A DNA stretch of 42,995 nucleotides from an uncultured Bacteroidales bacterium. Lineage in GTDB: Bacteria; Bacteroidota; Bacteroidia; Bacteroidales; WCHB1-69. Both the position numbers and the translations under genes were made by a program. The notes beneath the pieces were generated by a model. The model ran no database searches and was not told where the DNA came from. It worked only from the letters and a program-made list of their open reading frames with translations. The stretch spans positions 1 through 42,995 of the forward strand of contig CAMKLG010000024.1 in the NCBI GenBank assembly GCA_946413585.1. Direction: 5' to 3'. Shown in pieces: positions 16,080 through 24,975 of this stretch (position 1 is the first letter of the stretch; each line of letters opens with the position of its first letter).

Positions 16080-17093
16080 ATGAAGAGAAACATCACCATT
16101 TTATTGGCAATCACCATGTTCGTGTTTGCCGGTTGCAAAAAGAAAGAGACCGTCACCGTCGGAGGTGATCAGAAGTTCACCATCCGCACGCAGCAGGTGC
16201 ACACCCAAGAGGTGGAGCAAACCTACGAATACACCGCCATCGTGGAGGCCAACGCGGTGAACAACATCGCGCCGCTAACAGGCGGACGTATCGACAAGAT
16301 CTACGTGGAGGTCGGCGACCGCGTGAACAAAGGCAAAGTCCTCGTGCAGATGAACGAGAACAGCCTGAAACAGTCAAAATCGCAGCTTGACAACCTTAAA
16401 GCCAGCTTCAAGCGCATCGACGAGCTCTACAAGGTCGGCGGATGCTCCAAGTCCGACTGGGATGCCATGAAGACCCAACTCGATGTCGCGCAGACCACTT
16501 ACGACAACCTGATGGAAAACACGCAGTTGGTGAGCCCGATTTCCGGTGTCATCACCCAAAGAAACTACGACAGCGGTGACCTTTTCGGCGGTCTGCCTGT
16601 GGTGCAAGTGCAGCAAATCACCCCTGTGAAGATGAACATCAACCTTTCCGAGAACCTGTTCAAGAAGGTGAAGGTCGGCACACCCGTGAGCATCAAGGTG
16701 GATGCCTACGGCGACGAGGAGTTCAAGGGCAGGATCAGCCTGATCTACCCGACTATGGACGGCGCCACGCACACATTCCCCGTGGAGGTGCAGCTGGCCA
16801 ACACCGACAGCCGCGTGCGCCCTGGCATGTACGCCCGCGTGACCATCAACTTCGGCACGGAGAAGCACGTGGTGGTTCCCGACGAAGCCATCTTCCGTCA
16901 GCAAGGCTCCGGCAACCGCTATGTTTATGTCTATAAGGACGGTAAGGTTTCCTTCTATCAGGTGGAGGTCGGTCGCCACTTGGACAAATCCTACGAACTG
17001 CTCTCCGGCAACGTGCAGGACGGCGATATGGTGGCCACCACGGGACTTGCGCGCCTGAAGGACGGTTTGGAAGTCAATGTGGAGAAGAAGTAA
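16080..17093 (+). CDS. RND efflux periplasmic adaptor (membrane-fusion lipoprotein)
   Basis: A 337-residue protein. MKRNITILLA leads to lipobox VFAGC with Cys19, so it is anchored to the inner membrane by lipid. The lipoyl-like halves flank a helical hairpin: IAPLTGGRIDKIYVEVGDRVNKGKVL (about 62-87) and QLVSPISGVITQRNYDSGDL (about 147-166). The beta-barrel (about 180-260) and membrane-proximal domains follow, with RPGMYARVTI and VPDEAIFRQ. It bridges the RND pump and the TolC channel encoded on either side. The start at 16080 is set by the signal peptide. Confidence 0.93.
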   Translation: MKRNITILLAITMFVFAGCKKKETVTVGGDQKFTIRTQQVHTQEVEQTYEYTAIVEANAVNNIAPLTGGRIDKIYVEVGDRVNKGKVLVQMNENSLKQSKSQLDNLKASFKRIDELYKVGGCSKSDWDAMKTQLDVAQTTYDNLMENTQLVSPISGVITQRNYDSGDLFGGLPVVQVQQITPVKMNINLSENLFKKVKVGTPVSIKVDAYGDEEFKGRISLIYPTMDGATHTFPVEVQLANTDSRVRPGMYARVTINFGTEKHVVVPDEAIFRQQGSGNRYVYVYKDGKVSFYQVEVGRHLDKSYELLSGNVQDGDMVATTGLARLKDGLEVNVEKK

Positions 17094-17100
17094 TGGTCTA

Positions 17101-17121
17101 GGTTATTGGTCATTGGTTATT
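17101..17121. repeat. heptamer tandem repeat after the adaptor gene
   Basis: GGTTATT, GGTCATT, GGTTATT, preceded by a partial unit (TGGTCTA, 17094-17100) that abuts the TAA stop codon. Confidence 0.8.
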
Positions 17122-17180
17122 GAAACTGAGTTAAGGTGAAACAGGGTTAGCATTAATAATCAATGTTAGGTAAATAAAAA

Positions 17181-17220
17181 ATCATTGAGCAGCCCCGATA
17201 GGGGCAAGAGCTCGGTAGAA
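17181..17220. repeat. hairpin-rich dispersed repeat, family A copy 4 (short form)
   Basis: ATCATTGAGCAGCCCCG then ATAGGGGCAAGAGCTCGGTAG. The CCCC/GGGG stem and GAGCTC are shared with copy 2. It lies 15 bases before the RND pump start codon. Confidence 0.85.
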
Positions 17221-17235
17221 CAGATAAATCGAAAT

Positions 17236-20200
17236 ATGAGTTTATACCAGAAATCAGTCGAACGACCTATCATGACAGGGTTGATTTACATTGCCGTCAT
17301 CATCATCGGCATCTTCTCCCTGTCCAAGCTTCCGGTGGATCTCTTCCCCCACATGGACAGCAATACCATCATGGTGCTCACCGTCTATGGCGGTGCCAGC
17401 GCGGAAGACATCGAGGACAACGTGTCCAAACCCATTGAGAACGTGCTCAATACGTTGAGCGACCTCAAACACATCACCTCCAACTCCAAGGAGAACTATT
17501 CCATTGTCTATCTGGAGTTTGAGTACGGTGTGGATATCGAACAGAAAACCAACGACGTGCGCGACAAGTTGGATATGGTGAAATCGGCGTTGCCCGACGG
17601 CGCCAACCAGCCCTACCTGTTCAAGTTCAGTGCCGACGACATGCCCATTATGATGTTGTCGGTGCAGTCGGGACAGAGCACGCAAGCGTTGTACAAGATT
17701 TTGGACGACAAGGTTTCCTCCCCGTTGTCACGTGTCAGCGGTGTGGGTGCAGTCTCTATCGCCGGTGCCCCGCAACGAGAAATCCAGGTCTATTGCGACC
17801 CCTACAAGCTGGAAAGTTACAACCTCACCATCGAGACCATCGCCTCCATTTTGGGCGCGGAGAACCGCAACGTCTCCCTCGGTGTCATGGATGTGGGTTC
17901 CAAGACCTACTCCATGCGTGTGGATGGCGAGTTCAACAATGCGGACGAGATGGAAGATGTGGTTGTTGGCAGCTACAACAACAAGAATGTCTATCTGAAG
18001 GACGTGGCGGTGGTGCGCGACACACTACAGGAACGTATGCAGGAGTCCTACACTGACGGTGAACGCGGTGCCATGGTCATCATCCAAAAGCAGACCGGTG
18101 CCAATACGGTGCAGATCTGTAAGAAAGTGTTAAAGGAACTGCCAGACATTCAACGTTCCCTGCCTGCCGACGTGAAGTTGAACGTGCTGGTGGATAACTC
18201 CGACAACATCACTAACACCATTGATAGTTTGGAGGAAACCATCCTCATCATCCTGTTGTTGGTGGTCATTGTGGTCCTCTTCTTCTTGGGAAGATGGCGC
18301 GCCACCATCATCATCGCCATAGTGGTGCCCGTCTCCTTGATTGCGGCATTCATTTACTTGTTGGCTACAGGTAACACACTGAATATCATTTCACTGTCAT
18401 CTATCTCCATCGCCATTGGTCTGGTGGTCGATGACTCCATCGTGGTGTTGGAGAACATCACCACGCATATCGAGCGAGGGTCGAAGCCCAAGGCGGCGGC
18501 CGTGTTCGCCACCAGTGAGGTGTCCCTCTCCATTATCGCTTCCACCTTGGTGATTATCGCCGTGTTCTTGCCGCTGACCTTCCTTACCGGTATGGCCGGC
18601 GTGCTCTTCAAACAGTTGGGCTGGATTGTCACCATTGTGATTGCCGTCTCCTTGGCGGCCGCTATGACGCTGACCCCGATGCTCTGCTCCCTTTTGCTGA
18701 AGAAAAATCCGAAAAAGAGCAAATGGTTCGCCAAAGTGTATGGTCCTATCGAGCGATTCCTCATCCGCTTGGACGAGGGCTATGCCAAGCTGCTCCGTTG
18801 GTGTGTCAACCACCGGAAAACGGTCGTGGGTCTTGCCTCCGTCATCTTCCTGGCCAGCCTTTCGCTGCTGTTGGTCATCCCCACCGAATTCTTCCCGACA
18901 CAGGATAACGCCCGTCTGAGCGTCACCGTGAAGCTGCCGCAGGGTACCCGCGTGGAGACCACCAAGGCGTTGGGCGACCAGATTGTGAATGAAATTCGGG
19001 AAAAATATCCGAATGAAATCAAGACCATCAACTACTCCGTGGGTATGCCCGACGAGGACAACACCTTCAGTTTGATGCGGGAGAACGGCACACACCTGCT
19101 CTCCTTCAACATCCGTTTGGTGAAGAAAACCGAGCGTGACAAGTTCATCACGGAGATTTCCGACGGCATCCGCGAACTGTTGCGGCAGCATATCGAAATC
19201 GTCTCCTCCACGGTCAGCACCGGCCAGGGCAACATGGGCGGACAATCGACCGTCGATATCGAGCTCTACTGTTACGACTTCAACACCACCGACCAGTTCG
19301 CCGCCGACCTCGCCGCGCGTATGCGGCAGGTGGAGGGCTGCTCCGAGGTGGTGATCAGCCGTGACGAATATACGCCCGAATTGGAAGTGGTCTTCGACCG
19401 TCAGAAGTTAGCTGAGAACGGGCTCAACTCCACAACGGCGGCCGGTTACGTGCGCAACCGCTTCAACGGCTACACGGCATCGCAGTTCCGTGAGGATGGT
19501 GACGAGTACAACATCCGTGTGCGTTACGCGCCCGAGTTCCGTAACGACATCCACGCTATTGAGAACATCCTGATGTACAACAACATGGGCAAAGGCATCC
19601 GCGTGGGTGATGTGGCCACGGTGGAAGAAACCTTCACCCCGCCGACCATCGTCCGTAAGGACCGTGAGCGTATGGTCAAGGTCTCCTGCGTGGTGGCCAA
19701 AGGTGCCGTGTTGAGCGAGTTGGTGGAATCCGCACAGAAGGAACTTGACCAGATGGATGTTCCCGCCACCCTCGACTATAAGATCGGTGGCACGTGGGAA
19801 GACCAGCAGGACGCTTTCGGCGACATGTTCGTCTTGATGGCCCTGATCGTTATGTTGGTCTATGTTGTGATGGCTGCCCAGTTCGAATCGTTTAGTTATC
19901 CGTTCGTCATCATGGGCTCCATCCTCTTCGCCCTCACCGGTGTGTTGATCGGTTTGGCCGTCACACGCACAGCCTTGGGTATCATGGCGTTGATTGGCGT
20001 GATGATGTTGATCGGTATTGTGGTGAAGAACGGTATCGTGCTGATTGACTACACCAGTTTGTGTGTCGAGCGCGGCATGAGCATCAAAGACGCTGTTGTC
20101 GCCGGCGGCCGTTCCCGTCTGCGTCCCATCTTGATGACCACCCTGACCACGGTTTTGGGCATGATCCCGTTGGCCGTCGATAAGGGCGAAGGCGCCGAGA

Positions 20201-20373
20201 TGTGGAACTCCATGGGTATGGTCGTGGCTTGGGGTCTCACCTTTTCCACGATGGTCACCTTGATTCTCATCCCAATCCTCTTCAGCAAGTTCGCCGAATG
20301 GAACGCTCGTGGTGCGGCCCGCCGTCGCGCCCGCCGCGAACGCAACAAAGCATTAGGTGTCAACGAGGTGTAA
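17236..20373 (+). CDS. RND-family efflux pump (AcrB/HAE1-like)
   Basis: A 1045-residue inner-membrane transporter with twelve predicted helices and two large periplasmic loops, the full family length. Helix 1 follows SVERPIMTGLIYIAV. Helix 4 carries the proton-relay Asp pair (Asp399-Asp400 in GLVVDDSIV), and helix 10 carries the conserved Lys in GIVVKNGIVLIDY. The two-fold repeat is clear, with matching regions near FPTQDNARLSV in the second half. It exports hydrophobic compounds through the adaptor and TolC protein encoded upstream. The ATG at 17236 is chosen because upstream in-frame codons are part of a dispersed repeat. The substrate range is unknown. Confidence 0.95.
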   Translation: MSLYQKSVERPIMTGLIYIAVIIIGIFSLSKLPVDLFPHMDSNTIMVLTVYGGASAEDIEDNVSKPIENVLNTLSDLKHITSNSKENYSIVYLEFEYGVDIEQKTNDVRDKLDMVKSALPDGANQPYLFKFSADDMPIMMLSVQSGQSTQALYKILDDKVSSPLSRVSGVGAVSIAGAPQREIQVYCDPYKLESYNLTIETIASILGAENRNVSLGVMDVGSKTYSMRVDGEFNNADEMEDVVVGSYNNKNVYLKDVAVVRDTLQERMQESYTDGERGAMVIIQKQTGANTVQICKKVLKELPDIQRSLPADVKLNVLVDNSDNITNTIDSLEETILIILLLVVIVVLFFLGRWRATIIIAIVVPVSLIAAFIYLLATGNTLNIISLSSISIAIGLVVDDSIVVLENITTHIERGSKPKAAAVFATSEVSLSIIASTLVIIAVFLPLTFLTGMAGVLFKQLGWIVTIVIAVSLAAAMTLTPMLCSLLLKKNPKKSKWFAKVYGPIERFLIRLDEGYAKLLRWCVNHRKTVVGLASVIFLASLSLLLVIPTEFFPTQDNARLSVTVKLPQGTRVETTKALGDQIVNEIREKYPNEIKTINYSVGMPDEDNTFSLMRENGTHLLSFNIRLVKKTERDKFITEISDGIRELLRQHIEIVSSTVSTGQGNMGGQSTVDIELYCYDFNTTDQFAADLAARMRQVEGCSEVVISRDEYTPELEVVFDRQKLAENGLNSTTAAGYVRNRFNGYTASQFREDGDEYNIRVRYAPEFRNDIHAIENILMYNNMGKGIRVGDVATVEETFTPPTIVRKDRERMVKVSCVVAKGAVLSELVESAQKELDQMDVPATLDYKIGGTWEDQQDAFGDMFVLMALIVMLVYVVMAAQFESFSYPFVIMGSILFALTGVLIGLAVTRTALGIMALIGVMMLIGIVVKNGIVLIDYTSLCVERGMSIKDAVVAGGRSRLRPILMTTLTTVLGMIPLAVDKGEGAEMWNSMGMVVAWGLTFSTMVTLILIPILFSKFAEWNARGAARRRARRERNKALGVNEV

Positions 20374-20374
20374 C

Positions 20375-20402
20375 CTTTAACCCTTAAACTTTAACCCTTA
20401 AA
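20375..20402. repeat. heptamer-period tandem repeat before a start codon
   Basis: Two exact tandem copies of the 14-mer CTTTAACCCTTAAA, each two related heptamers. The array begins one base after the RND stop codon and ends five bases before the ATG of the PII-like gene. Confidence 0.9.
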
Positions 20403-20407
20403 CTATT

Positions 20408-20713
20408 ATGAAAGCAGTCTTCATATCCCTATATCAAGCCTTCTACGAGGAGGTAATGGAAATCTTAGACAAGAACGAAATCCGCGGATTCACCTACTGG
20501 AACGAGGTGCAGGGCCGTGGCAGCGACAACGGTGAGCCGCACTACGGCACACACGCCTGGCCGACCCTGAACTCCGCCATTCTGGCCTTCATGCCAGATG
20601 AAAAGGTGGCACCGCTGCTCCACGACATCCACGAGCTCGACCTCTCCGCCGAGCAGCAGGGGTTGCGCGCCTTCGTGCTCAACGCCGAGGAGGTGACGGA
20701 CAAGACAGTGTAG
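20408..20713 (+). CDS. small PII-like protein at the end of the efflux operon
   Basis: A 101-residue cytoplasmic protein with an alternating beta-alpha-beta-beta-alpha-beta pattern that fits a PII/CutA-like ferredoxin fold. MKAVFISLYQAFYEEVMEIL forms the first strand and helix, FTYWNEVQGRG the second strand and T-loop base, and LRAFVLNAEEV the last strand. I recall similar small proteins next to RND efflux genes in Bacteroidetes, annotated as PII-like or hypothetical; this is from memory. The position suggests a sensor or regulator of the pump, but no ligand or partner can be read from the sequence. The start is five bases after the tandem repeat. Confidence 0.78.
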   Translation: MKAVFISLYQAFYEEVMEILDKNEIRGFTYWNEVQGRGSDNGEPHYGTHAWPTLNSAILAFMPDEKVAPLLHDIHELDLSAEQQGLRAFVLNAEEVTDKTV

Positions 20714-20781
20714 AGACGGTACTTGCACCATTTTCACACCCAACCGGCGAATTACACTCGCCAGCGTACTAATATATTTTT

Positions 20782-20789
20782 TACTTTTG
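20782..20789 (+). promoter_or_regulatory. Bacteroidetes -7 element for the purine permease gene
   Basis: TACTTTTG lies 22 bases before the ATG at 20812. The gap 20714-20781 holds nothing else recognised. Confidence 0.6.
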
Positions 20790-20811
20790 CACCGTCATTA
20801 ATTTCCTCGGT

Positions 20812-22110
20812 ATGTTACAAAGACTCTTTGGGTTTGACCCCAAAAAACATAGTATCAAGACGGAAATTGTGGCGGGCATCACCACTTTCCTGACGATGGC
20901 CTACATTCTGGCTGTCAACCCTAGTGTTTTCAGCGCTCTGGACGAGCAAGGGATGCCTACCGCATCGGTGTTCACCACCACCGCGCTGGCGGCCATCATT
21001 GGCACCTTGATTATGGCGATTTACGCCAAGAAACCTTTCGCCCTCGCCCCCGGCATGGGACTGAACGCCTTCTTCGTCTTCACAGTCTGCCTCTCCATGG
21101 GCTACTCGTGGCAGTTCGCCCTTACTGGCATCCTACTGGAAGGCATCCTTTTCATCATTCTCACCATCACTAACATCCGGCAAGCTATTGTGGATGCCAT
21201 TCCTGCCTCACTGAAATACGCCATCGGGGCAGGCATCGGACTCTTCATCGCGTTCATCGGTCTGCACAATGCCGGCATCATCATCGACGACCCCGCAACG
21301 CTCGTCGCCCTCAGTGACGCCAAAAACGGTCCCGTCCTCCTCTTCATCATCGGAATGGCTATCACCTCTATTCTCGTGGTCATGAAGGTGAAAGGCGGTA
21401 TCCTGTTCGGTATGCTGGCCACTACCGTTATCGGCATCTTTTTCGGGACAACCCATATCGACCACGCTGTGTCGATGCCCGCTTCCATAGCCCCCATTTT
21501 CTGTCAGTTCGAATGGTCGAACATCTTCACTTGGGACATGATCGTCGTGGTACTCACCTTCCTTTTCCTCGATTTGTTCGACACCCTCGGCACCGTCATT
21601 GGCGTTTCGGTGAAAGCCAATATGATCGACAAAGAGGGGCGTGTGGACGGTCTCAACCGCATTCTCATGACCGATGCCATCGCCACTACGGTTGGCGCGT
21701 GTTTAGGTTCTTGCACCACGACCACTTACGTTGAAAGCGCTTCCGGCGTGGCCGAAGGCGGGCGCACAGGACTGACAGCCTTTGTGGTGGCCATCGGGTT
21801 TGTCTTCGCACTGTTCTTGAGCCCCATTTTCCTTGCCATCCCGGCGGCCGCCACCGGCGCCGTGCTGGTCATCGTCGGCGTGATCATGATGTCGCCCATC
21901 GCCAAAATCGACTGGAACGACTATCGCGAAGCCATCCCCGCGTTCCTCACTTCCGTACTGATGCCCCTAACTTATAGCATCTCCCACGGCATCATGATAG
22001 GCACCATCTCCTATGTGATCATCAATGCATGCACAGGCAAAGCGAAGAAAACAAACATTGTGTTATGGGTTCTTGCGATTCTTTTTGTATTGAGATATAT
22101 TTTTTTGTAA
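20812..22110 (+). CDS. NCS2-family nucleobase permease (AzgA-like)
   Basis: A 432-residue inner-membrane protein with 12-14 hydrophobic segments. AzgA-branch features are the N-terminal GFDPKKHSIKTEIVAGITTFLTMAYI, APGMGLNAFF near 82-91, FLFLDLFDTLGTVIGV with the conserved substrate-binding acidic residues, and SCTTTTYVESASGVAEGGRTGLTA. The AzgA branch imports adenine, guanine and hypoxanthine by proton symport. A monocistronic gene is likely, given its own -7 element and the following 68-base gap. Confidence 0.92.
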   Translation: MLQRLFGFDPKKHSIKTEIVAGITTFLTMAYILAVNPSVFSALDEQGMPTASVFTTTALAAIIGTLIMAIYAKKPFALAPGMGLNAFFVFTVCLSMGYSWQFALTGILLEGILFIILTITNIRQAIVDAIPASLKYAIGAGIGLFIAFIGLHNAGIIIDDPATLVALSDAKNGPVLLFIIGMAITSILVVMKVKGGILFGMLATTVIGIFFGTTHIDHAVSMPASIAPIFCQFEWSNIFTWDMIVVVLTFLFLDLFDTLGTVIGVSVKANMIDKEGRVDGLNRILMTDAIATTVGACLGSCTTTTYVESASGVAEGGRTGLTAFVVAIGFVFALFLSPIFLAIPAAATGAVLVIVGVIMMSPIAKIDWNDYREAIPAFLTSVLMPLTYSISHGIMIGTISYVIINACTGKAKKTNIVLWVLAILFVLRYIFL

Positions 22111-22178
22111 CCAAAAACAGCATTTTTCCGTATTCTTCGTTAATCATTCATTGATATAAACTCCATAGTGAATCCGTT

Positions 22179-23291
22179 ATGAAAAAGCGTGTGTCTAATA
22201 TTATCCTATTGCTTTTAGCCTTTGTCTATAGCTCCTGTGCTCAAATTCAGCATTTCACCTGGCAGGGCAAGCAACGTGAATATCTTTTTTATACACCGAC
22301 TAATCATGACGGATCGATGCCCATTTTGTTTTTCTTGCACGGTCTGGGTGACATTATCACTGGATGTGACGAGGAGTTTAACTTCGGACAGTTGGCCGAG
22401 GATTTCAGTTGGGCAATTGTGGTACCACAAGCCCTCACCCAAGGCATTTTCGGCACTATGTGGAATGCGGGACTGCTGAGCAGCTCGATCGACGATGCCG
22501 GCTTCCTGCTGGCACTTCTCGATTCGCTGACGGCGGAGCATCAACTCGACCCCGACAGCGTATTCTTCACAGGCTTCTCCATGGGCGGCTTCATGACCTA
22601 TCGCATGGCTATTGAGCATGGCGACCGCATCACGGCCTGTGCACCCGTCAGCGGATTGATTTCCACAGTAGATGCCACTAAAACACCTATTACACCCGTC
22701 CGTATTCTCCACATCCATGGCACTAACGACAACATTGTTGGCTATAACGGGGTTTCTTACGGCTCAACGCTCGGTCTCGGGGTCGATGCCATCCTGGATT
22801 ATTGGCAAAACACTAACGGTTGCAACAGCGAACCTGCCATTGACACACTACCCAACCTCAAGATCGACGGACTGCGTTTCATCCGCTACACCTACCCTTG
22901 CGACACTGATTTGCAGCATTTGAAGGTGGTGGGCGGCACACACAAATGGTATCACAATGCTGACCTGTATGATGTTGGATATGAAGATGTTATTTACGAA
23001 TTTTTCACGGGACACAATGCCCCGTCAAGAACTCCTACTCGTGAGAGAGCACATATCGTGGTTTATCCGAATCCAACCACCGACATCTTCAATGTCCAAT
23101 TATTTGAATGCGACTCCCCTACTATCGATATTCGAGTGTATGATATGTACGGAAAATTGGTGAATGTTGTAAAGACAATGTGTACTTCATCTCTGCAAAC
23201 TGTGCAAATCGACCTGTCATGCCACCCCAGCGGCGTTTACTTTGTGTACGAACAGAGCGGCGCGGTGGCGAAGGTGGTGGTGACCCATTAA
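22179..23291 (+). CDS. secreted CE1/PHB-depolymerase-type esterase with T9SS sorting domain
   Basis: A 370-residue protein. An N-terminal signal peptide (about 1-22) precedes an alpha/beta hydrolase of the LpqC/feruloyl-esterase group (24-280). The oxyanion motif is FFLHGLGD (51-58), the nucleophile elbow GFSMGG (Ser134), the probable Asp184 in HIHGTNDNIV and His255 in GGTHKWYH. The C-terminus (about 292-370) is a type-A T9SS sorting domain: YPNPTTDIFNV, then RVYDMYGKLV, and a final PSGVYFVYEQSGAVAKVVVTH pattern. It should be exported by type IX secretion and anchored or released at the cell surface to cut ester links in polysaccharide or polyester. Cys20 sits in a lipobox-like SSC, an ambiguity. 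Confidence 0.9.
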   Translation: MKKRVSNIILLLLAFVYSSCAQIQHFTWQGKQREYLFYTPTNHDGSMPILFFLHGLGDIITGCDEEFNFGQLAEDFSWAIVVPQALTQGIFGTMWNAGLLSSSIDDAGFLLALLDSLTAEHQLDPDSVFFTGFSMGGFMTYRMAIEHGDRITACAPVSGLISTVDATKTPITPVRILHIHGTNDNIVGYNGVSYGSTLGLGVDAILDYWQNTNGCNSEPAIDTLPNLKIDGLRFIRYTYPCDTDLQHLKVVGGTHKWYHNADLYDVGYEDVIYEFFTGHNAPSRTPTRERAHIVVYPNPTTDIFNVQLFECDSPTIDIRVYDMYGKLVNVVKTMCTSSLQTVQIDLSCHPSGVYFVYEQSGAVAKVVVTH

Positions 23292-23304
23292 TGCTGACAC
23301 ACCG

Positions 23305-24048
23305 CTAAATCATCATCTTCCCCAATCTCGTCCAATCGATTTCCGGGCGAGGCTGGAAATATTTGTCATGCCTTTTGGAACGGTATAGCATGGTGTCTTC
23401 GGGATTGATGTTCCATTGCGTTTCGTCTTCAGTGATGGCGACTAACAAATCTTCCGCCCCGAAACAGAGGTACAGCCATTCTCCAATGTGCTTTTTGAAC
23501 AGTTCCGGTTGGCACCACGCCTGAACAGTACAGGAGCAAAAACACCATATATCGTCCGCCAGATCGCAAAGTACCTGTCGTGACACACCGCACGGGAACG
23601 TGATGGCATATCTGCCTTCACCACGTTTCCAAAGTAACGGCACATTTTCAAGAGTACTCTCGTAACCTGTCATACTGTCCAAAATCAGTTTCTCCAGCTG
23701 CCCGTAATCGGTTACGTTATCTAACAGGATAACGGTGGTGGTGTCTATGGGGTTGCGAAACCGCTCCTCTTGAATGGCAGCCAACTCTTTGAGTTGTTTC
23801 TGTTTGAGCATCCGGTCTTGTAATTCCCATTTGCGTTTTATCCGATTGAAAAACAGGGTGAAATAGAGCATGTACAGCGAACCACCAATCATCAAAGCTA
23901 TAACGAAATAAGCAAAGAAGCCGGGCGACCATGAAGGGTCCGACAATTTTTCTTTAATGAAAAGAAACGGTACATAAGCGAAAACCAGCGCCTGGATGAA
24001 AGCAGCTATCCTAAAAAATGCATTACCGTATTTTTCGAAAAACAACAT
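23305..24048 (-). CDS. membrane protein of unknown function
   Basis: A 247-residue protein with two transmembrane segments (about 12-31 and 44-66), then a charged helix (about 70-95) and a cytoplasmic or periplasmic domain of about 150 residues. The domain has a Cys cluster (CDLADDIWCFCSCTVQAWC, about 159-177) and several Trp. I recognise no family. It begins 39 bases after dapA on the same strand with no promoter between, so it is probably the third gene of that operon. It converges on the esterase gene with a 13-base gap. Confidence 0.75.
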   Translation of the reverse strand: MLFFEKYGNAFFRIAAFIQALVFAYVPFLFIKEKLSDPSWSPGFFAYFVIALMIGGSLYMLYFTLFFNRIKRKWELQDRMLKQKQLKELAAIQEERFRNPIDTTTVILLDNVTDYGQLEKLILDSMTGYESTLENVPLLWKRGEGRYAITFPCGVSRQVLCDLADDIWCFCSCTVQAWCQPELFKKHIGEWLYLCFGAEDLLVAITEDETQWNINPEDTMLYRSKRHDKYFQPRPEIDWTRLGKMMI

Positions 24049-24087
24049 GACACAGCGGTTCTGATAGAGACATAGTGTACTACATTC

Positions 24088-24975
24088 CTACTGCGCTACC
24101 AATTTCTCAATCTCTTCTTGCAGTTTCTCCGACACGGGTACTAACGGCAATCGTAATGCATTGTCAATCAATCCCATGGCAGACATGATGGCTTTCACGC
24201 CGGCGGGACTGCCCTCTTTGAAGCAATCGACAGTGAGCGGCACCAACTGCTGGTGGATTTTGCGCGCCTCGTCCAATTCCTGATCCATGATATGGTGCAC
24301 CATGTCGGCCACTTTTGCGGGGAACGCATTGGCCATCACGGAGATAAGTCCGTCGGCACCGGCGGCCATGAGCGGCAGCGTAAGCAGGTCGTCACCGGAA
24401 ATCACCAAGAATCCATCGGGACGTTTGGCAAGCAGCTGCAGAATCTGCTTCATCATGCCGGAAGCCTCCTTGATGCCCACCACATTCGGACACTCCTCGA
24501 TGATGCGCAGTGTGGTGGCCGCCTCCAAGTTACAGGAGGTGCGACCCGGCACATTGTAGAGGAACACGGGCATATCCGTAGCAGAGGTAAACGCCTTGTA
24601 GTGAGCAATTAATCCCGCTTGCGACGGTTTGTTGTAGTAAGGGGTAACCGTCAGGATGGCATCCACATCAAACTCGGCCAGATGCTCCAGCTTGCGAATC
24701 ATGAACTGCGTATTGGGCCCGCCCAGTCCGACCATCACGGGCAGACGGTTGGCGTTAGTGTCTAATATACAGCGTAATACATCATCTTTTTCGGGCGGCG
24801 CAAGTGTAGGATATTCGCTGGTAGTACCCATGGCGAGCAGGTAATCTACCCCTTCGCCGATCACCTTGTTGACCAGCTGTTCCAATCGCGGAAAGTCGAT
24901 TTGTCCATCTTCTTTGAAGGGCGTGATCAGCGCAACGCCCAAACCTTTGAATGACTGTTGGATATTCGTTCTCAT
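24088..24975 (-). CDS. dapA: 4-hydroxy-tetrahydrodipicolinate synthase
   Basis: A 295-residue TIM-barrel aldolase, the normal length for DapA, condensing pyruvate with aspartate semialdehyde in the lysine/diaminopimelate pathway. Visible catalytic residues: Lys169 (Schiff base, VVGIKEASG), Tyr140 and Arg145 (LYNVPGRTS), Thr51-Thr52 and Tyr114 (TPYYNKPS). The usual GTTGE is GTTSE here. The ATG at 24975 overlaps the upstream gene by four bases; a longer reading to 25083 would extend into that gene. Coupled translation with the upstream gene is likely. Confidence 0.94.
   Translation of the reverse strand: MRTNIQQSFKGLGVALITPFKEDGQIDFPRLEQLVNKVIGEGVDYLLAMGTTSEYPTLAPPEKDDVLRCILDTNANRLPVMVGLGGPNTQFMIRKLEHLAEFDVDAILTVTPYYNKPSQAGLIAHYKAFTSATDMPVFLYNVPGRTSCNLEAATTLRIIEECPNVVGIKEASGMMKQILQLLAKRPDGFLVISGDDLLTLPLMAAGADGLISVMANAFPAKVADMVHHIMDQELDEARKIHQQLVPLTVDCFKEGSPAGVKAIMSAMGLIDNALRLPLVPVSEKLQEEIEKLVAQ

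Noticed and set aside
17185-17235. N-terminal extension of the RND pump
   Set aside because: The extra 17 residues are encoded by the dispersed repeat; pump homology starts at the ATG at 17236.
18397-19245. Minus-strand reading frame of 282 codons inside the RND gene
   Set aside because: Antisense of a conserved gene; His/Gly/Asp-rich product with no domain.
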